Shown here in pieces: positions 22,810 through 32,061 of a stretch of DNA of 64,000 bases; the stretch's first letter is position 1; each line of letters starts with the position of its first letter. The notes below the pieces were generated by a model. That model was given only the letters and a program-made list of their open reading frames with translations, made no database searches and had not been told where the DNA came from. The position numbers and the translations under genes are program-made. The stretch is from NCBI GenBank assembly GCA_947175265.1, contig CAMWMD010000002.1, positions 1-64,000 on the forward strand, read 5' to 3'. The DNA comes from an uncultured Porphyromonadaceae bacterium. Its GTDB lineage: Bacteria; Bacteroidota; Bacteroidia; Bacteroidales; Muribaculaceae.

Positions 22810-23217
22810 ATGCGACACGAGGATATATTGAAAGAGAAATGCGGTCAGGAGCCCGGTTTCAGGGTTCCCGACGGATATTTTGAGGATTTGAATGCCCGGA
22901 TAATGGACTCCCTTCCTGCCTATCCGGAGGCTCCGAGGGCTGTGCCTCTATCATTCTGGCAGAAGATCAAGCCTTATATGTATCTCGCGGCGATGTTCGC
23001 GGGTATATGGGTGATGATGAAGGTGTTCTACACAGTATCTACCGACAGCCGTTATTCGCTTGACAATCCCCCGGAGGCGATTGTGCTGGCTCTTGAAGGG
23101 AACAGCCATGAGATGGAATATCTCTATCCGGTCATTTCTGATGTGCAGCTTGAGGAAGAGGTGAGCGACGGATATGAGAATATCGAGGATTTTAAGGAGG
23201 ATTTCTACGAGATGTAA
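22810..23217 (+). CDS. Probable membrane anti-sigma-like protein
   Basis: The 135-aa protein has a cytoplasmic N-terminal part with FRVPDGYFEDLNARIMDSLP, one transmembrane helix (YMYLAAMFAGIWVMMKVFY) and an acidic C-terminal part outside. Proteins with this VPDGYF motif and layout commonly follow ECF sigma genes in Bacteroidetes and precede a Spy-like protein, so I infer an anti-sigma or sigma-linked role. The likely partner is the sigma factor at 19781-20341, now separated by cupin-hcp. The next gene starts 5 bp later. Confidence 0.65.
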   Translation: MRHEDILKEKCGQEPGFRVPDGYFEDLNARIMDSLPAYPEAPRAVPLSFWQKIKPYMYLAAMFAGIWVMMKVFYTVSTDSRYSLDNPPEAIVLALEGNSHEMEYLYPVISDVQLEEEVSDGYENIEDFKEDFYEM

Positions 23218-23222
23218 TACCC

Positions 23223-23714
23223 ATGAATAAAAGATATGTTATGATTAGACTTTTACTTATTTCCCTCTTCTCGTTGCTGCTCGGCGTTTTTTCCGTATCA
23301 GCCGACGGTAAGAAAGGGAAGACCCGGGAGCAGGTCTTCAAGGAGATTCAGGAATTCAAGATGAACTACCTTGCCAAAGAGATGGATCTCAAGGAAGACC
23401 AGCGGCAGAAATTTTTCGACCTCTATGAGGAGATGACCCGTAAGCGCAAGGAGTGCATGAAAAATGCACGTCAACTCGAGCGTCGCCTTAAAAAACTCGA
23501 GAATCCTACCGAGGCAGACTATCAGGCGGCGACAGAAGCCATGACGAAAGCACGAGCCGAGGATGCCTCAATCGAGAAGGCTTATTCCGAGAAATTCTCC
23601 ACGTTCCTCACGCAGAAGCAGATTTTCAAAATGAAGGAAGGTGAGGAGGCTTTCAGAAAGAAAATGGAGGAGATGAGGCGGAAGCATCATAAGGAAAAGA
23701 AGGAAAAGAAATGA
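23223..23714 (+). CDS. Spy/CpxP-like periplasmic protein
   Basis: The 163-aa protein has a signal peptide (IRLLLISLFSLLLGVFSVSA), then an almost wholly helical, highly charged mature part (LAKEMDLKEDQRQKFFDLY, then a Lys/Glu/Arg-rich stretch ending in a Lys-rich tail). This resembles Spy/CpxP periplasmic chaperones that respond to envelope stress. It is coupled to the anti-sigma-like gene and precedes the macroglobulin gene by 53 bp. The chaperone role is inferred from composition and context. Confidence 0.7.
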   Translation: MNKRYVMIRLLLISLFSLLLGVFSVSADGKKGKTREQVFKEIQEFKMNYLAKEMDLKEDQRQKFFDLYEEMTRKRKECMKNARQLERRLKKLENPTEADYQAATEAMTKARAEDASIEKAYSEKFSTFLTQKQIFKMKEGEEAFRKKMEEMRRKHHKEKKEKK

Positions 23715-23767
23715 ATTATTTTCCCAATGAAGTTCAAACGGCTTCAATACATTAATTACTCTTAAAC

Positions 23768-26700
23768 ATGAAAGGGAAGAGACTGAGATTTACATTCAAG
23801 GCTGCGCTTATGGCAGCCTTGTTGCTTTTCGGAGCAACGTATGCCGGGGCAGCGGAGGCGCCTTTGCCCGTGCCGAAGTCAAAGAAGACAACCGGTAATA
23901 AAAAAGCCAATATGAATAACCAGAGACAGAGCAACACATTCAATTCGCCGGATTTCGCATTTCCCGAAACCGTAGAGAAGAATGCCCGTGGAGAATGGAA
24001 AGAAGCACTCGAACGGCACGACGGCCTGAAGGGGCTTCAGGCCGGTCTGCAATTGGTCGTGGCCAATAATCTTATTTCCCGCGACAATTTCAACCGTAAT
24101 ATAGAGATGCTTGATTCAGCCGTGAGGGTCATGCCGCCGGTCTATGCCTCGCTGTTCCGTCTTCTTCAGGCTGATCTATATACGGCCTTATATAACCGCG
24201 ACAGATGGACATACAACCAACGTGTCCTACCCGTCGACTCATTCCCTGCCGACCCGCGCTCTTGGAGCAAGGATCTTTTTGCCAAGAAAGTTTTGCAGCT
24301 TGTCATGCTTGCCTCAGATAACCCTGCGGAAAGCCGCAAGATGCCTATCTCGGATATAACGTCAGTATTGACCGACTACAAGACGATGGCGGAGGCAGGG
24401 TGCAGCGTCAACGATTTCATAATCTTTAAATCGACCTCAATCCTTGATACTTTCTCCGGACGTGAAGAGGGCACAATCCCCTTCGGCAATCAGATAACGG
24501 CTATGGAGACCGGTTTCCCGGCAAAATGTAGCGCGTTGTCTCGTTCATTGATAGACACACTCGTCACTTACCGGTCGGCCGAAGGGAATGATGCCGCCCT
24601 TTCACTGGCGGTAGTGAGAAAATCCGAATTCCTCCCTGACGGCGACAAATTGAAATTCCTCAAGGAATGGAAAGACCGCCTCATAGATTCCCCTGCTGAT
24701 GCGCGCATCCTGACGGAATACTATAATAATTTCATACACAGGATGCCCGAGGATAAGGTGGAGGAGAGGGCGCTTTATGCGCAAATGCAAAAATGGGTGG
24801 AGCGATTTCCCTCTGCTACGGGTAGCGACGCCGTAAGATACTGTGTCGCTTCGATGAAACTCCCGCAAATGAATTTCAAGATACCTTCGCAGATTCTTCC
24901 GGGGACCGATATAAAAGCCGAGGTAACCATCGAGAATGCCACAAAAGGGTATCTGCTTATCTACGGAATTTCTCCGGAGGCAATGAGAAACGGTTCGTTC
25001 AATGTCTCCAAGTTCCCCGGCAACGGACGTTTCATAAAGGCAGTGCCTGTGGATGCGGAAGGGGAAATACCGTTTACCGAGAAGGTAGAAGTGAATATGG
25101 GTTCTTTGCCGGCCGGCTATTATGTGGTGGTTCCTTCTCCGAGTGCTACTTTATCCTCCAATTGGAAGGGATTGGTAGACCGTTGGTCACTGCAGCCGTT
25201 GAATGTCTCTGAAATAACCATCTTCACAAATTATGATTCCTCGCAACCGGAATCAGGGAAGGTCTATGTCGTTAAGGCGGCAAATCAGCAGCCTGTCAAA
25301 GGAGCGTCTGTGACGATATGGGGGAATAATGACAAGGTGATAAAATCGGGCGTAACGGCCGACGACGGCTCTTTCCCGTTGCCGCAAGGGTATTCCCGGG
25401 TAACGGCCTCCCACAAAGGCTCCAACGCAGAGGCATATACCGGTTATTACGCCTCCAAAAGGGAGATTAAACCGGAGGTGCGCTGCAACATCCTTACCGA
25501 CCTCTCCATTTACAAACCGGGAGATGAGGTAAGTTTTGTGCTTGTGGAATGGTTGAGTGATAAAAACTCCAACAGACTTCTTACTGACGAACCTGTAGAG
25601 GTGGTGATGAGGGATGCCAACTGGAATCCGGTAGACACACTCTCACTCCGCACGGATTCCGATGGCCGTGTGAGCGGCAGTTTCGGAATCCCGAAGACGG
25701 GGCTTCTCGGTTCGTATTCCCTTACGGCGGCTTCATCAGCGCGTGGGCGCGACATGATCAGCAGGGTATTTTTTCAGGTGGCCGATTACAAGACTCCCAC
25801 CTTCATTGTCAGTCTTGAGAAGGAGGGGGCAGGAAGTTATGAGGCCGGCGATACCATATCATTCAAGGGTAGTGTAAAGACCTACTCCGGCATGCCGCTC
25901 GGAGGTGCCAAGGTGACATATAAGGTAACTTGGCAACCCTGGTGGAGATGGGGTGGTGACTATTCAAACGCATCATACGGTGGCACCCTTGACACAGACA
26001 GCGAGGGAAACTTCAAGATAGAACTTCCCACCGCCAACCTCAAGGGCACCCGCTACGAGCACGGTCTATTCACGATTACGGCTGATGCCACATCAACCTC
26101 GGGCGAGACTCAGAACGCACCAGACCTCCGTTTCTCTCTCGGTAAGGATTATTCAGTTCATCTCTCGTTCCCTGACCGGATCTGCGTCGAGTCGGATTCC
26201 ATACGGCTCAATATGCCAGTCTACGATATTTTAGGACTTCCTGTCATCAAGAATGTGGATTACAGAATTGAGAGAATCCCCTCTTCCGGCAGCGAAAAGG
26301 GAGAACTTGTAAAGGAGGGGAAATTCACAAGTCCTGTGCTTGAACTTCCGGCATCCCTCTTCCCTTCGGGAAAATACAACATCTCTGTATGTCTTGAGGG
26401 CGACACGTTAAAAGCTGAGAGGGATCTGGTGATATTCCGGAAGGATGATAAGCGTCCACCTTATCCGGTCGCTTTGTGGATTCCTGAGAACACATATCTC
26501 GCGCAGAAAGGTAGTGGCACGGTCGATGTGAAGTTCGGCAGCGGTTATGCCGACAGTTGGATTCTTGCGGTTGTCACCGGTTCGGAAGGTATAATCAGTC
26601 GGGAATGGATAAACCTCGGCGATGAGAACAGGATCCTTACAGTCCCCGCACCGGCCGACGGAACCAACACAAGGATATCATTCTCCGGAATGCATGATTT

Positions 26701-29608
26701 TGACCAAGCATTGGGCACGATAACCGTTGAGCCGGAAAGCGCAAGGCGTAAACTGGAGGTTAAGGCCTCCTCATTCCGCGACCGTATCACGGCAGGCTCC
26801 AAGGAGAAGTGGAGGTTTTCGTTCACTGAAAGTGGTGCCGGGGTAGCGCATGTTCCGGCCTTCGCCGTTATGACCGATAAGGCTCTCAATGCCATAGCGC
26901 CATTCTCATGGTCATTCTCGCCGGGCAGGGGATTCATCTACACAAATGCCCCGATCTCATCCGTCAACAGGGGATATGCCGTGACATCCGCACGATTTGC
27001 CGCTTCACCCAAATATGCAGGGTTCTCTTCATTCCTCCCTTCCTGGAATACCTACGGTTACGGGCTCGGAATGGATGGAATGGGAAATATACGGCTCACT
27101 TCGCGCTCTCTGAGTGTGAGAGGCGGTGCGCCTGAAGTGATAAATCAAAATAGTGTTGTGGATGAAGTGCACGAGCAAGTATTTTATGCCGCAGCGGATA
27201 TGGCGATTGAGGAACCGGCCGTGAAGAATGCTGCAGTCATGAAATCAAATGGAACCATGGCCTACAAGGAGAGAAAGATGGAAATGGAAGAGGAGGTGGC
27301 TGACGATGCCGGAATTACGGAAGAAGTCGCCGGTGAGGGTGGCGCAACAGCGCAGGAACAGTTGCGTCCTATGGAGATGCCGCTGGCCTTTTTCCTTCCA
27401 GCACTCAAAGGTGATGGTGAGGGGAACGTGGATGTGGAGTTTGAGGTTCCCAACTTCAATACGACGTGGCAGTTCCAGATATTCGGTTACACCCCTGACC
27501 TCCTTACAGCAGGCGTTACCCTTGATGCCGTGGCTTCAAAGACTGTGATGGTTCAGACCAACGCACCCCGCTTCCTCCGCACAGGTGATGAGGCTGAGAT
27601 TTCAGCACTTGTATTCAATAATTCGGATAAGACGGAGAAACTTGACGGGGAGATAGTCATATTCAATCCGTTCACCGGAGAGACGATTTACTCATATCAT
27701 CAAGGTGGGGAAACCGTTCCACCCTCGGGAAACAGGAAGGTTTCGGTAAGTTTCTCGGTTCCTTCGGATATCGATGCTCTCGGTATAAAGGCTTTAGGCT
27801 CGTCCGACCGCTTCTCGGACGGGGAGCAGACAGTGATACCGGTACTGCCGTCGTCAACACCGGTTGTGGAGTCAATGCAATTCTATCTCGGCAAGGATAG
27901 GGAGAGTTTCTCGACACGTTTGCCTAAATATCAGGGAGACGCCAACATCACACTACGTTATTGCAGCAACCCTGTATGGGAATGTATCCTTGCGTTGCCT
28001 TCAGTCGCTACTCCCGATTCCAAGAATGTGCTTACGTTGATGCAGGCTGTCTACGCAAATGCCACAGCATCTTCAATCGTATCCCGTTATCCTCAGGTAA
28101 GGGAGGGTTTGGCCTCCCTCTTTGCGGATGGCAAGAACGACGGAAGCCTGAAATCAAATCTTGAGAAAGATGCCTCACTCAAGACTGTGGAATTGAACAA
28201 TACCCCGTGGGTGAATAATGCAGCATCCGAGACCTTACGCCTCAATACCCTTTCCCAACTGATAGATGGCGATAATGCCACTAAGGCGGTGGAGAATCTG
28301 CTGAAAGATGTGAAAGGGCTTCAGAACTCAGATGGTGGCTGGAGTTGGTGCAGCGGGATGAAATCATCCGAATTCATCACAAGGAGTGTGCTGTCGCGTT
28401 TCGCAATGATGAAGCAGAACGGAAATCTCCCCGATGAGGCCGCCAAGATGGTCAGGAAGGGTATCGGCTACTGCGACAGGAAACTATATTCCGACTATGT
28501 GGAATCAAAGCATAAATTCTCCACAATCGATATGCTCCATTACCTTTACATCAGAAGCAGTTTCGATGCAGGTAACGGTCCTTCGGGCTTTTCTTCCCTG
28601 ATGGCCAAGGCAGTTAAAGCCGTTGCCGATGAATGGAAGGAGTTTGGAGTGCGTGATAAGGCGCTTGCAGCCATGCTTATGGCACGCAGCAAAGGGTATG
28701 AGAGGAATGCCGGCATAATACTTGAGTCTCTGAAGCAATATGCCGTCAAGGATTCTGATAAAGGATGGTCGTTTGCCAATCTCTCCTCCGGGCGGGATGG
28801 ATGGAATCGTCTTTCCACTACGGCTACCGTTCTTGAAGCCTTTTCCGAGATAGAGCCGGATGCTCAGGCAGTAGATGGCCTACGGCAGTGGCTCGTGCTC
28901 CAGAAGGAAACTGAAGATTGGGGAGCGAACTCCAATACAGTTGAAGTCATCCAGTCTATCCTCAGTAGCGGTTCAGATTGGGTATCGTCTGTTTCCACTC
29001 CGGATATTAAGATTGGAGGAAAGAGTTTGGCTCTCTCAGGAAACGACAGGCTGACCGGTCTTGTGACTCTGTCGCTTGATCCGAAGCAGGTATCCGGCAA
29101 GGAGTTTACCATAACCCGAAATTCCGGCATACCTTCATGGGGAGCCGTAATAAGCCAGTTTGTCTCTCCTATTGTGGATGTGAAGAATGAGTCTTGCGAA
29201 AATCTTAAGATTGAAAAGCAGTTGCTCGTGATTGATTCCACAGGTAAGGGTGAGAAGGCTGTCAAAGGTGAACTGAAAGTAGGCGACAGGGTGCGCGTCA
29301 CATTGACGGTGACCTGCGACAAGGATATGAATTATGTAGCCATAATTGACGAGCGTCCCGCATGCCTTCAGCCTGATGAACAGTTATCCGGTTACGTCTA
29401 CAACGATGGATTGGGTATGTATCGTGAGGTCAGGGATGCAAAGACCGGGCTGTTCATAGACTTCCTTCCGAAAGGTGTGAACGTCATCACCTACGACTGC
29501 CATGTAGACAGGACAGGTGTCTATGCCAACGGCATAGCGACAATCCAGAGCCAATACTCACCCCAGCAGGTGGCCCATTCTGCCGGCCGGAATCTGGTGG
29601 TGAAATGA
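23768..29608 (+). CDS. Alpha-2-macroglobulin family protein (no thioester motif)
   Basis: The 1946-aa protein has an N-terminal signal/anchor (AALMAALLLFGATYAGAA) and macroglobulin-type beta domains, for example ILTDLSIYKPGDEVSFVLVEW (MG2-like) and FFLPALKGDGEGNVDVEFEVP (A2M domain). A helical thioester-type domain follows (NSDGGWSWCSGMKSSEFITR, MLHYLYIRS, GWNRLSTTATVLEAF), then a receptor-binding-like C-terminus. The place where the family has CxEQ before the YAN segment reads SKNVLTLMQAVYAN, so the covalent trap is lost. Family members guard the envelope against proteases. Length is normal for Bacteroidetes members. It follows the Spy-like gene and ends at a bidirectional terminator. Confidence 0.88.
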   Translation: MKGKRLRFTFKAALMAALLLFGATYAGAAEAPLPVPKSKKTTGNKKANMNNQRQSNTFNSPDFAFPETVEKNARGEWKEALERHDGLKGLQAGLQLVVANNLISRDNFNRNIEMLDSAVRVMPPVYASLFRLLQADLYTALYNRDRWTYNQRVLPVDSFPADPRSWSKDLFAKKVLQLVMLASDNPAESRKMPISDITSVLTDYKTMAEAGCSVNDFIIFKSTSILDTFSGREEGTIPFGNQITAMETGFPAKCSALSRSLIDTLVTYRSAEGNDAALSLAVVRKSEFLPDGDKLKFLKEWKDRLIDSPADARILTEYYNNFIHRMPEDKVEERALYAQMQKWVERFPSATGSDAVRYCVASMKLPQMNFKIPSQILPGTDIKAEVTIENATKGYLLIYGISPEAMRNGSFNVSKFPGNGRFIKAVPVDAEGEIPFTEKVEVNMGSLPAGYYVVVPSPSATLSSNWKGLVDRWSLQPLNVSEITIFTNYDSSQPESGKVYVVKAANQQPVKGASVTIWGNNDKVIKSGVTADDGSFPLPQGYSRVTASHKGSNAEAYTGYYASKREIKPEVRCNILTDLSIYKPGDEVSFVLVEWLSDKNSNRLLTDEPVEVVMRDANWNPVDTLSLRTDSDGRVSGSFGIPKTGLLGSYSLTAASSARGRDMISRVFFQVADYKTPTFIVSLEKEGAGSYEAGDTISFKGSVKTYSGMPLGGAKVTYKVTWQPWWRWGGDYSNASYGGTLDTDSEGNFKIELPTANLKGTRYEHGLFTITADATSTSGETQNAPDLRFSLGKDYSVHLSFPDRICVESDSIRLNMPVYDILGLPVIKNVDYRIERIPSSGSEKGELVKEGKFTSPVLELPASLFPSGKYNISVCLEGDTLKAERDLVIFRKDDKRPPYPVALWIPENTYLAQKGSGTVDVKFGSGYADSWILAVVTGSEGIISREWINLGDENRILTVPAPADGTNTRISFSGMHDFDQALGTITVEPESARRKLEVKASSFRDRITAGSKEKWRFSFTESGAGVAHVPAFAVMTDKALNAIAPFSWSFSPGRGFIYTNAPISSVNRGYAVTSARFAASPKYAGFSSFLPSWNTYGYGLGMDGMGNIRLTSRSLSVRGGAPEVINQNSVVDEVHEQVFYAAADMAIEEPAVKNAAVMKSNGTMAYKERKMEMEEEVADDAGITEEVAGEGGATAQEQLRPMEMPLAFFLPALKGDGEGNVDVEFEVPNFNTTWQFQIFGYTPDLLTAGVTLDAVASKTVMVQTNAPRFLRTGDEAEISALVFNNSDKTEKLDGEIVIFNPFTGETIYSYHQGGETVPPSGNRKVSVSFSVPSDIDALGIKALGSSDRFSDGEQTVIPVLPSSTPVVESMQFYLGKDRESFSTRLPKYQGDANITLRYCSNPVWECILALPSVATPDSKNVLTLMQAVYANATASSIVSRYPQVREGLASLFADGKNDGSLKSNLEKDASLKTVELNNTPWVNNAASETLRLNTLSQLIDGDNATKAVENLLKDVKGLQNSDGGWSWCSGMKSSEFITRSVLSRFAMMKQNGNLPDEAAKMVRKGIGYCDRKLYSDYVESKHKFSTIDMLHYLYIRSSFDAGNGPSGFSSLMAKAVKAVADEWKEFGVRDKALAAMLMARSKGYERNAGIILESLKQYAVKDSDKGWSFANLSSGRDGWNRLSTTATVLEAFSEIEPDAQAVDGLRQWLVLQKETEDWGANSNTVEVIQSILSSGSDWVSSVSTPDIKIGGKSLALSGNDRLTGLVTLSLDPKQVSGKEFTITRNSGIPSWGAVISQFVSPIVDVKNESCENLKIEKQLLVIDSTGKGEKAVKGELKVGDRVRVTLTVTCDKDMNYVAIIDERPACLQPDEQLSGYVYNDGLGMYREVRDAKTGLFIDFLPKGVNVITYDCHVDRTGVYANGIATIQSQYSPQQVAHSAGRNLVVK

Positions 29609-29627
29609 GATGAAGATTAACAAAACA

Positions 29628-29668
29628 GAACAGGCTGCCTTAGTAATTTGGCAGCCTGTTCCGTTTTT
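29628..29668. terminator. Bidirectional terminator
   Basis: GAACAGGCTGCC (29628-29639) pairs with GGCAGCCTGTTC (29650-29661), with T5 after it and A-rich sequence before it. It serves the convergent macroglobulin and beta-barrel genes. Confidence 0.85.
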
Positions 29669-29684
29669 AGATGATATTTACGAA

Positions 29685-30362
29685 TCAGAAATCAGCCCCT
29701 AATGAGAGCATGAAAGCCCCCTGAGAGCATTTCTTGATTTCTGTTTTTGAGAATTGATTTGAACGGTAAAATTTCTGGTGAATCGTGGGATTATATGTGA
29801 TACCCAGATTGAAGGCTGACCGCCCGCCGAATCTCACTCCGACAGTGGGCTGACAGAAGAAACCCGGTTCCTGCGACATATAGATTATTTCGTTGTTATT
29901 ACTGAAATAAGTAAGTCTACCTTCATTCAGTTGACATCTGAACTGATAACCTATCTTAAGATCCACGAAGGGATTTATCTTCCTGTTAATGTCAAGTGTC
30001 CATCTGCAATCAGCAAATATCGGCAGCATGACAGCCGGAAAAATGTTTTCCCTGTATTCATACTGTCCATATTCATTTTGGTTGTAGAAATCGTATTCAT
30101 CAACTACTGTGTAACCTCCAAATCCCACTCCGGCAAACAGATAATCGGTTATCTGGTATCCGCCGGTGACGTTTAGACCGAAAGATATTTTGGGCCCGAA
30201 GTCCGAAACATCTGCATCTTGGACTTTGAAGGAATCTTTGCATCTACCGACACCGATACCGCCGTAAATGTCGAAGAATCCTCTGAATCCTCTGAAATCC
30301 TGAGCGTGGGATGACAAAGAGGAGAGGATAAATATTAATGTTGCGAAAATTATCTTTTTCAT
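29685..30362 (-). CDS. Outer-membrane beta-barrel protein
   Basis: From ATG at 30362 the 225-aa protein has a signal peptide (KKIIFATLIFILSSLSSHAQ). About eight amphipathic strands follow, for example FFDIYGGIGVG, LNVTGGYQITDYLFAGVGFGGY, NPFVDLKIGYQFR and FFCQPTVGVRFGGRSAFNLGITY, ending MLSLGADF with terminal Phe. This is a small porin-like or OmpW/OmpA-type barrel of unknown role. Strands NPFVDLKIGYQ and PTVGVRFGGRSAFNLGITYN match SPFVDLKMGLQ and PTVGIRTAIGAKRAINFGLSYN in the gene at 31018, so they are paralogues. The start overlaps the upstream lipoprotein gene end by a few codons' distance only. Confidence 0.8.
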   Translation of the reverse strand: MKKIIFATLIFILSSLSSHAQDFRGFRGFFDIYGGIGVGRCKDSFKVQDADVSDFGPKISFGLNVTGGYQITDYLFAGVGFGGYTVVDEYDFYNQNEYGQYEYRENIFPAVMLPIFADCRWTLDINRKINPFVDLKIGYQFRCQLNEGRLTYFSNNNEIIYMSQEPGFFCQPTVGVRFGGRSAFNLGITYNPTIHQKFYRSNQFSKTEIKKCSQGAFMLSLGADF

Positions 30363-30373
30363 TTTTCTCTGAT

Positions 30374-31006
30374 TTAGTTGTTTCTCCAATTGCCTAACCA
30401 CCAGGAACGGAGCGTCTCATCGTAATATAATAGATTTTCGTAGTATCTGATATCCATAGATACATATCCCGAGTTGACAAAATGGACTCCATCCCTATCA
30501 AATTTGGATATGGCGTAAATGGGAAGTAAATCTCGATAGTAATACTTGTATTCTATGATATCAGCAGTCTGTCGGTCGTATTTCCATATATAGGAGGGAT
30601 TTTCTCTTGTCAGAACCTTGGTAGAGCCGTCAGGGAAAGTGAAGGTGGCAGACTTTTCTTCCGGACAGGAAGGAGTATAATCTATTTTTATTTCATTATT
30701 GCCTCCTAACCAAAGTATATTCCGATAATCAAGCGTTATGTAGGCTATATGCTCGATGTCGGGATACTCTTCGATATGGAAATTTATATTGAATTCAACT
30801 GTAGGATTCCTGTACTCCCCATCATCAAAAGAATAGCGAAATATCATGGATGTCGCGCTGTCGCCTGCTTCGGCCGGAAGGGTAATGTTTGTAGCCTTAA
30901 ATATTACCTGTCCATTCACAACGGTTTCCAGGTAATAATCCTTTTCTTCGGTACAACTGCACAGAAGAAGTAAAATAAAGGAGAAAAAGAATGATATATT
31001 CTTCAT
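30374..31006 (-). CDS. Lipoprotein of unknown function
   Basis: The 210-aa protein has a lipoprotein signal (ISFFFSFILLLLCSCTEE; lipobox LCSC). The mature part is beta-rich with many aromatic residues, such as FRYSFDDGEYRNPTVEF and a C-terminal YYENLLYYDETLRSWWLGNW. I recognise no family. It lies 11 bases downstream of the larger barrel gene and 11 bases upstream of the smaller one, so the three form an operon and probably a surface assembly. Confidence 0.72.
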   Translation of the reverse strand: MKNISFFFSFILLLLCSCTEEKDYYLETVVNGQVIFKATNITLPAEAGDSATSMIFRYSFDDGEYRNPTVEFNINFHIEEYPDIEHIAYITLDYRNILWLGGNNEIKIDYTPSCPEEKSATFTFPDGSTKVLTRENPSYIWKYDRQTADIIEYKYYYRDLLPIYAISKFDRDGVHFVNSGYVSMDIRYYENLLYYDETLRSWWLGNWRNN

Positions 31007-31017
31007 AGTCAGTCTAA

Positions 31018-31983
31018 TTAGAAGTCAAAACCAAAATTGAACAAAAGACAACCTCCGGTAGCACTGAATTTTTTAGCGGGATAGGAAGTATTGATGTAAT
31101 TTCCATCCGGAAGTTGATAATATGAGTAGGTGGTTATCTCAACTGCCCGTTTGACGAAGATATTGTACGAAAGACCGAAGTTTATGGCTCTTTTTGCTCC
31201 GATAGCGGTCCGTATACCTACAGTCGGCATAAGAAGGAAACCTGAGGTATGTTGACACTCCAAGTCAAAATCATTGTCATAATAATAATCATAATAATAC
31301 CCATCGATATCACCTGTCGACAGTATGCGTTGTAGTCCCATCTTAAGGTCTACGAATGGAGAGGTCTTGGCTTTGATGTCATAATCCCAACGGAAATCAG
31401 CATAGAACTGGAATGCTACTCCATACAGATCAAATTCTCCGTTTTGGTATGAATAATCATTATAGGGAATGTATCTTAGCTTTTGATAATACATCATAAG
31501 AGGAGACAGGCCCGCACCCAAACCGACGTAAAACTTCGGGTTAATCTGATAACCGTGGGTGGTGCTTATACCGAACATCGCAGTGTTTTTGCCGAAATCG
31601 GTTATACTCGCATTCCCGATATGGAAATTCATGGTTCCACCCCAGCCGAAACCGCCTGTGTAAGTGAAGAAACCTCTATATCCTGAATCGCGGCCCGACC
31701 AGCCATGACCCATTACCACCACCATATCCGGCTTCACCTTGCGTTCTATTGGCTTCTGACCGATATATTGGAATCGCAGTTTCTTGACGGGTTGGGGAAG
31801 ATCTAAACGGAATCGTCCGTCAATATCGGTGGTTGTCGTTTCCGAACGCCCGACGACCTCAACCCTGACACCGGGGATGGGGACCCTCTTGGAGTCAACC
31901 ACGGTGCCCGTGATGATTTCCTGTGCATTTATCCCGAGGAGGATTGAGCAACAGATACATAAGATAAGCAGTCTTTTATTCAT
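31018..31983 (-). CDS. Outer-membrane beta-barrel protein with regulatory-like N-terminal domain
   Basis: The 321-aa protein has a signal peptide (RLLILCICCSILLGINAQ), then a CarboxypepD_reg-like Ig domain (ITGTVVDSKRVPIPGVRVEVV, residues 22-95). An 8- to 10-strand barrel follows, ending LLFNFGFDF. It is the first gene of the operon and a paralogue of the barrel at 29685-30362. N-terminal domains of this type usually precede TonB-dependent barrels, but here the barrel is much too short for a transporter and has no plug. Function unknown. Confidence 0.8.
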   Translation of the reverse strand: MNKRLLILCICCSILLGINAQEIITGTVVDSKRVPIPGVRVEVVGRSETTTTDIDGRFRLDLPQPVKKLRFQYIGQKPIERKVKPDMVVVMGHGWSGRDSGYRGFFTYTGGFGWGGTMNFHIGNASITDFGKNTAMFGISTTHGYQINPKFYVGLGAGLSPLMMYYQKLRYIPYNDYSYQNGEFDLYGVAFQFYADFRWDYDIKAKTSPFVDLKMGLQRILSTGDIDGYYYDYYYDNDFDLECQHTSGFLLMPTVGIRTAIGAKRAINFGLSYNIFVKRAVEITTYSYYQLPDGNYINTSYPAKKFSATGGCLLFNFGFDF

Positions 31984-32061
31984 GATGCTATTATTGTGAT
32001 AGAAAATAATTCATATATGATTGTGTCGTGAAAGATGGATTCCGCTTCCCTCAACCGATTT

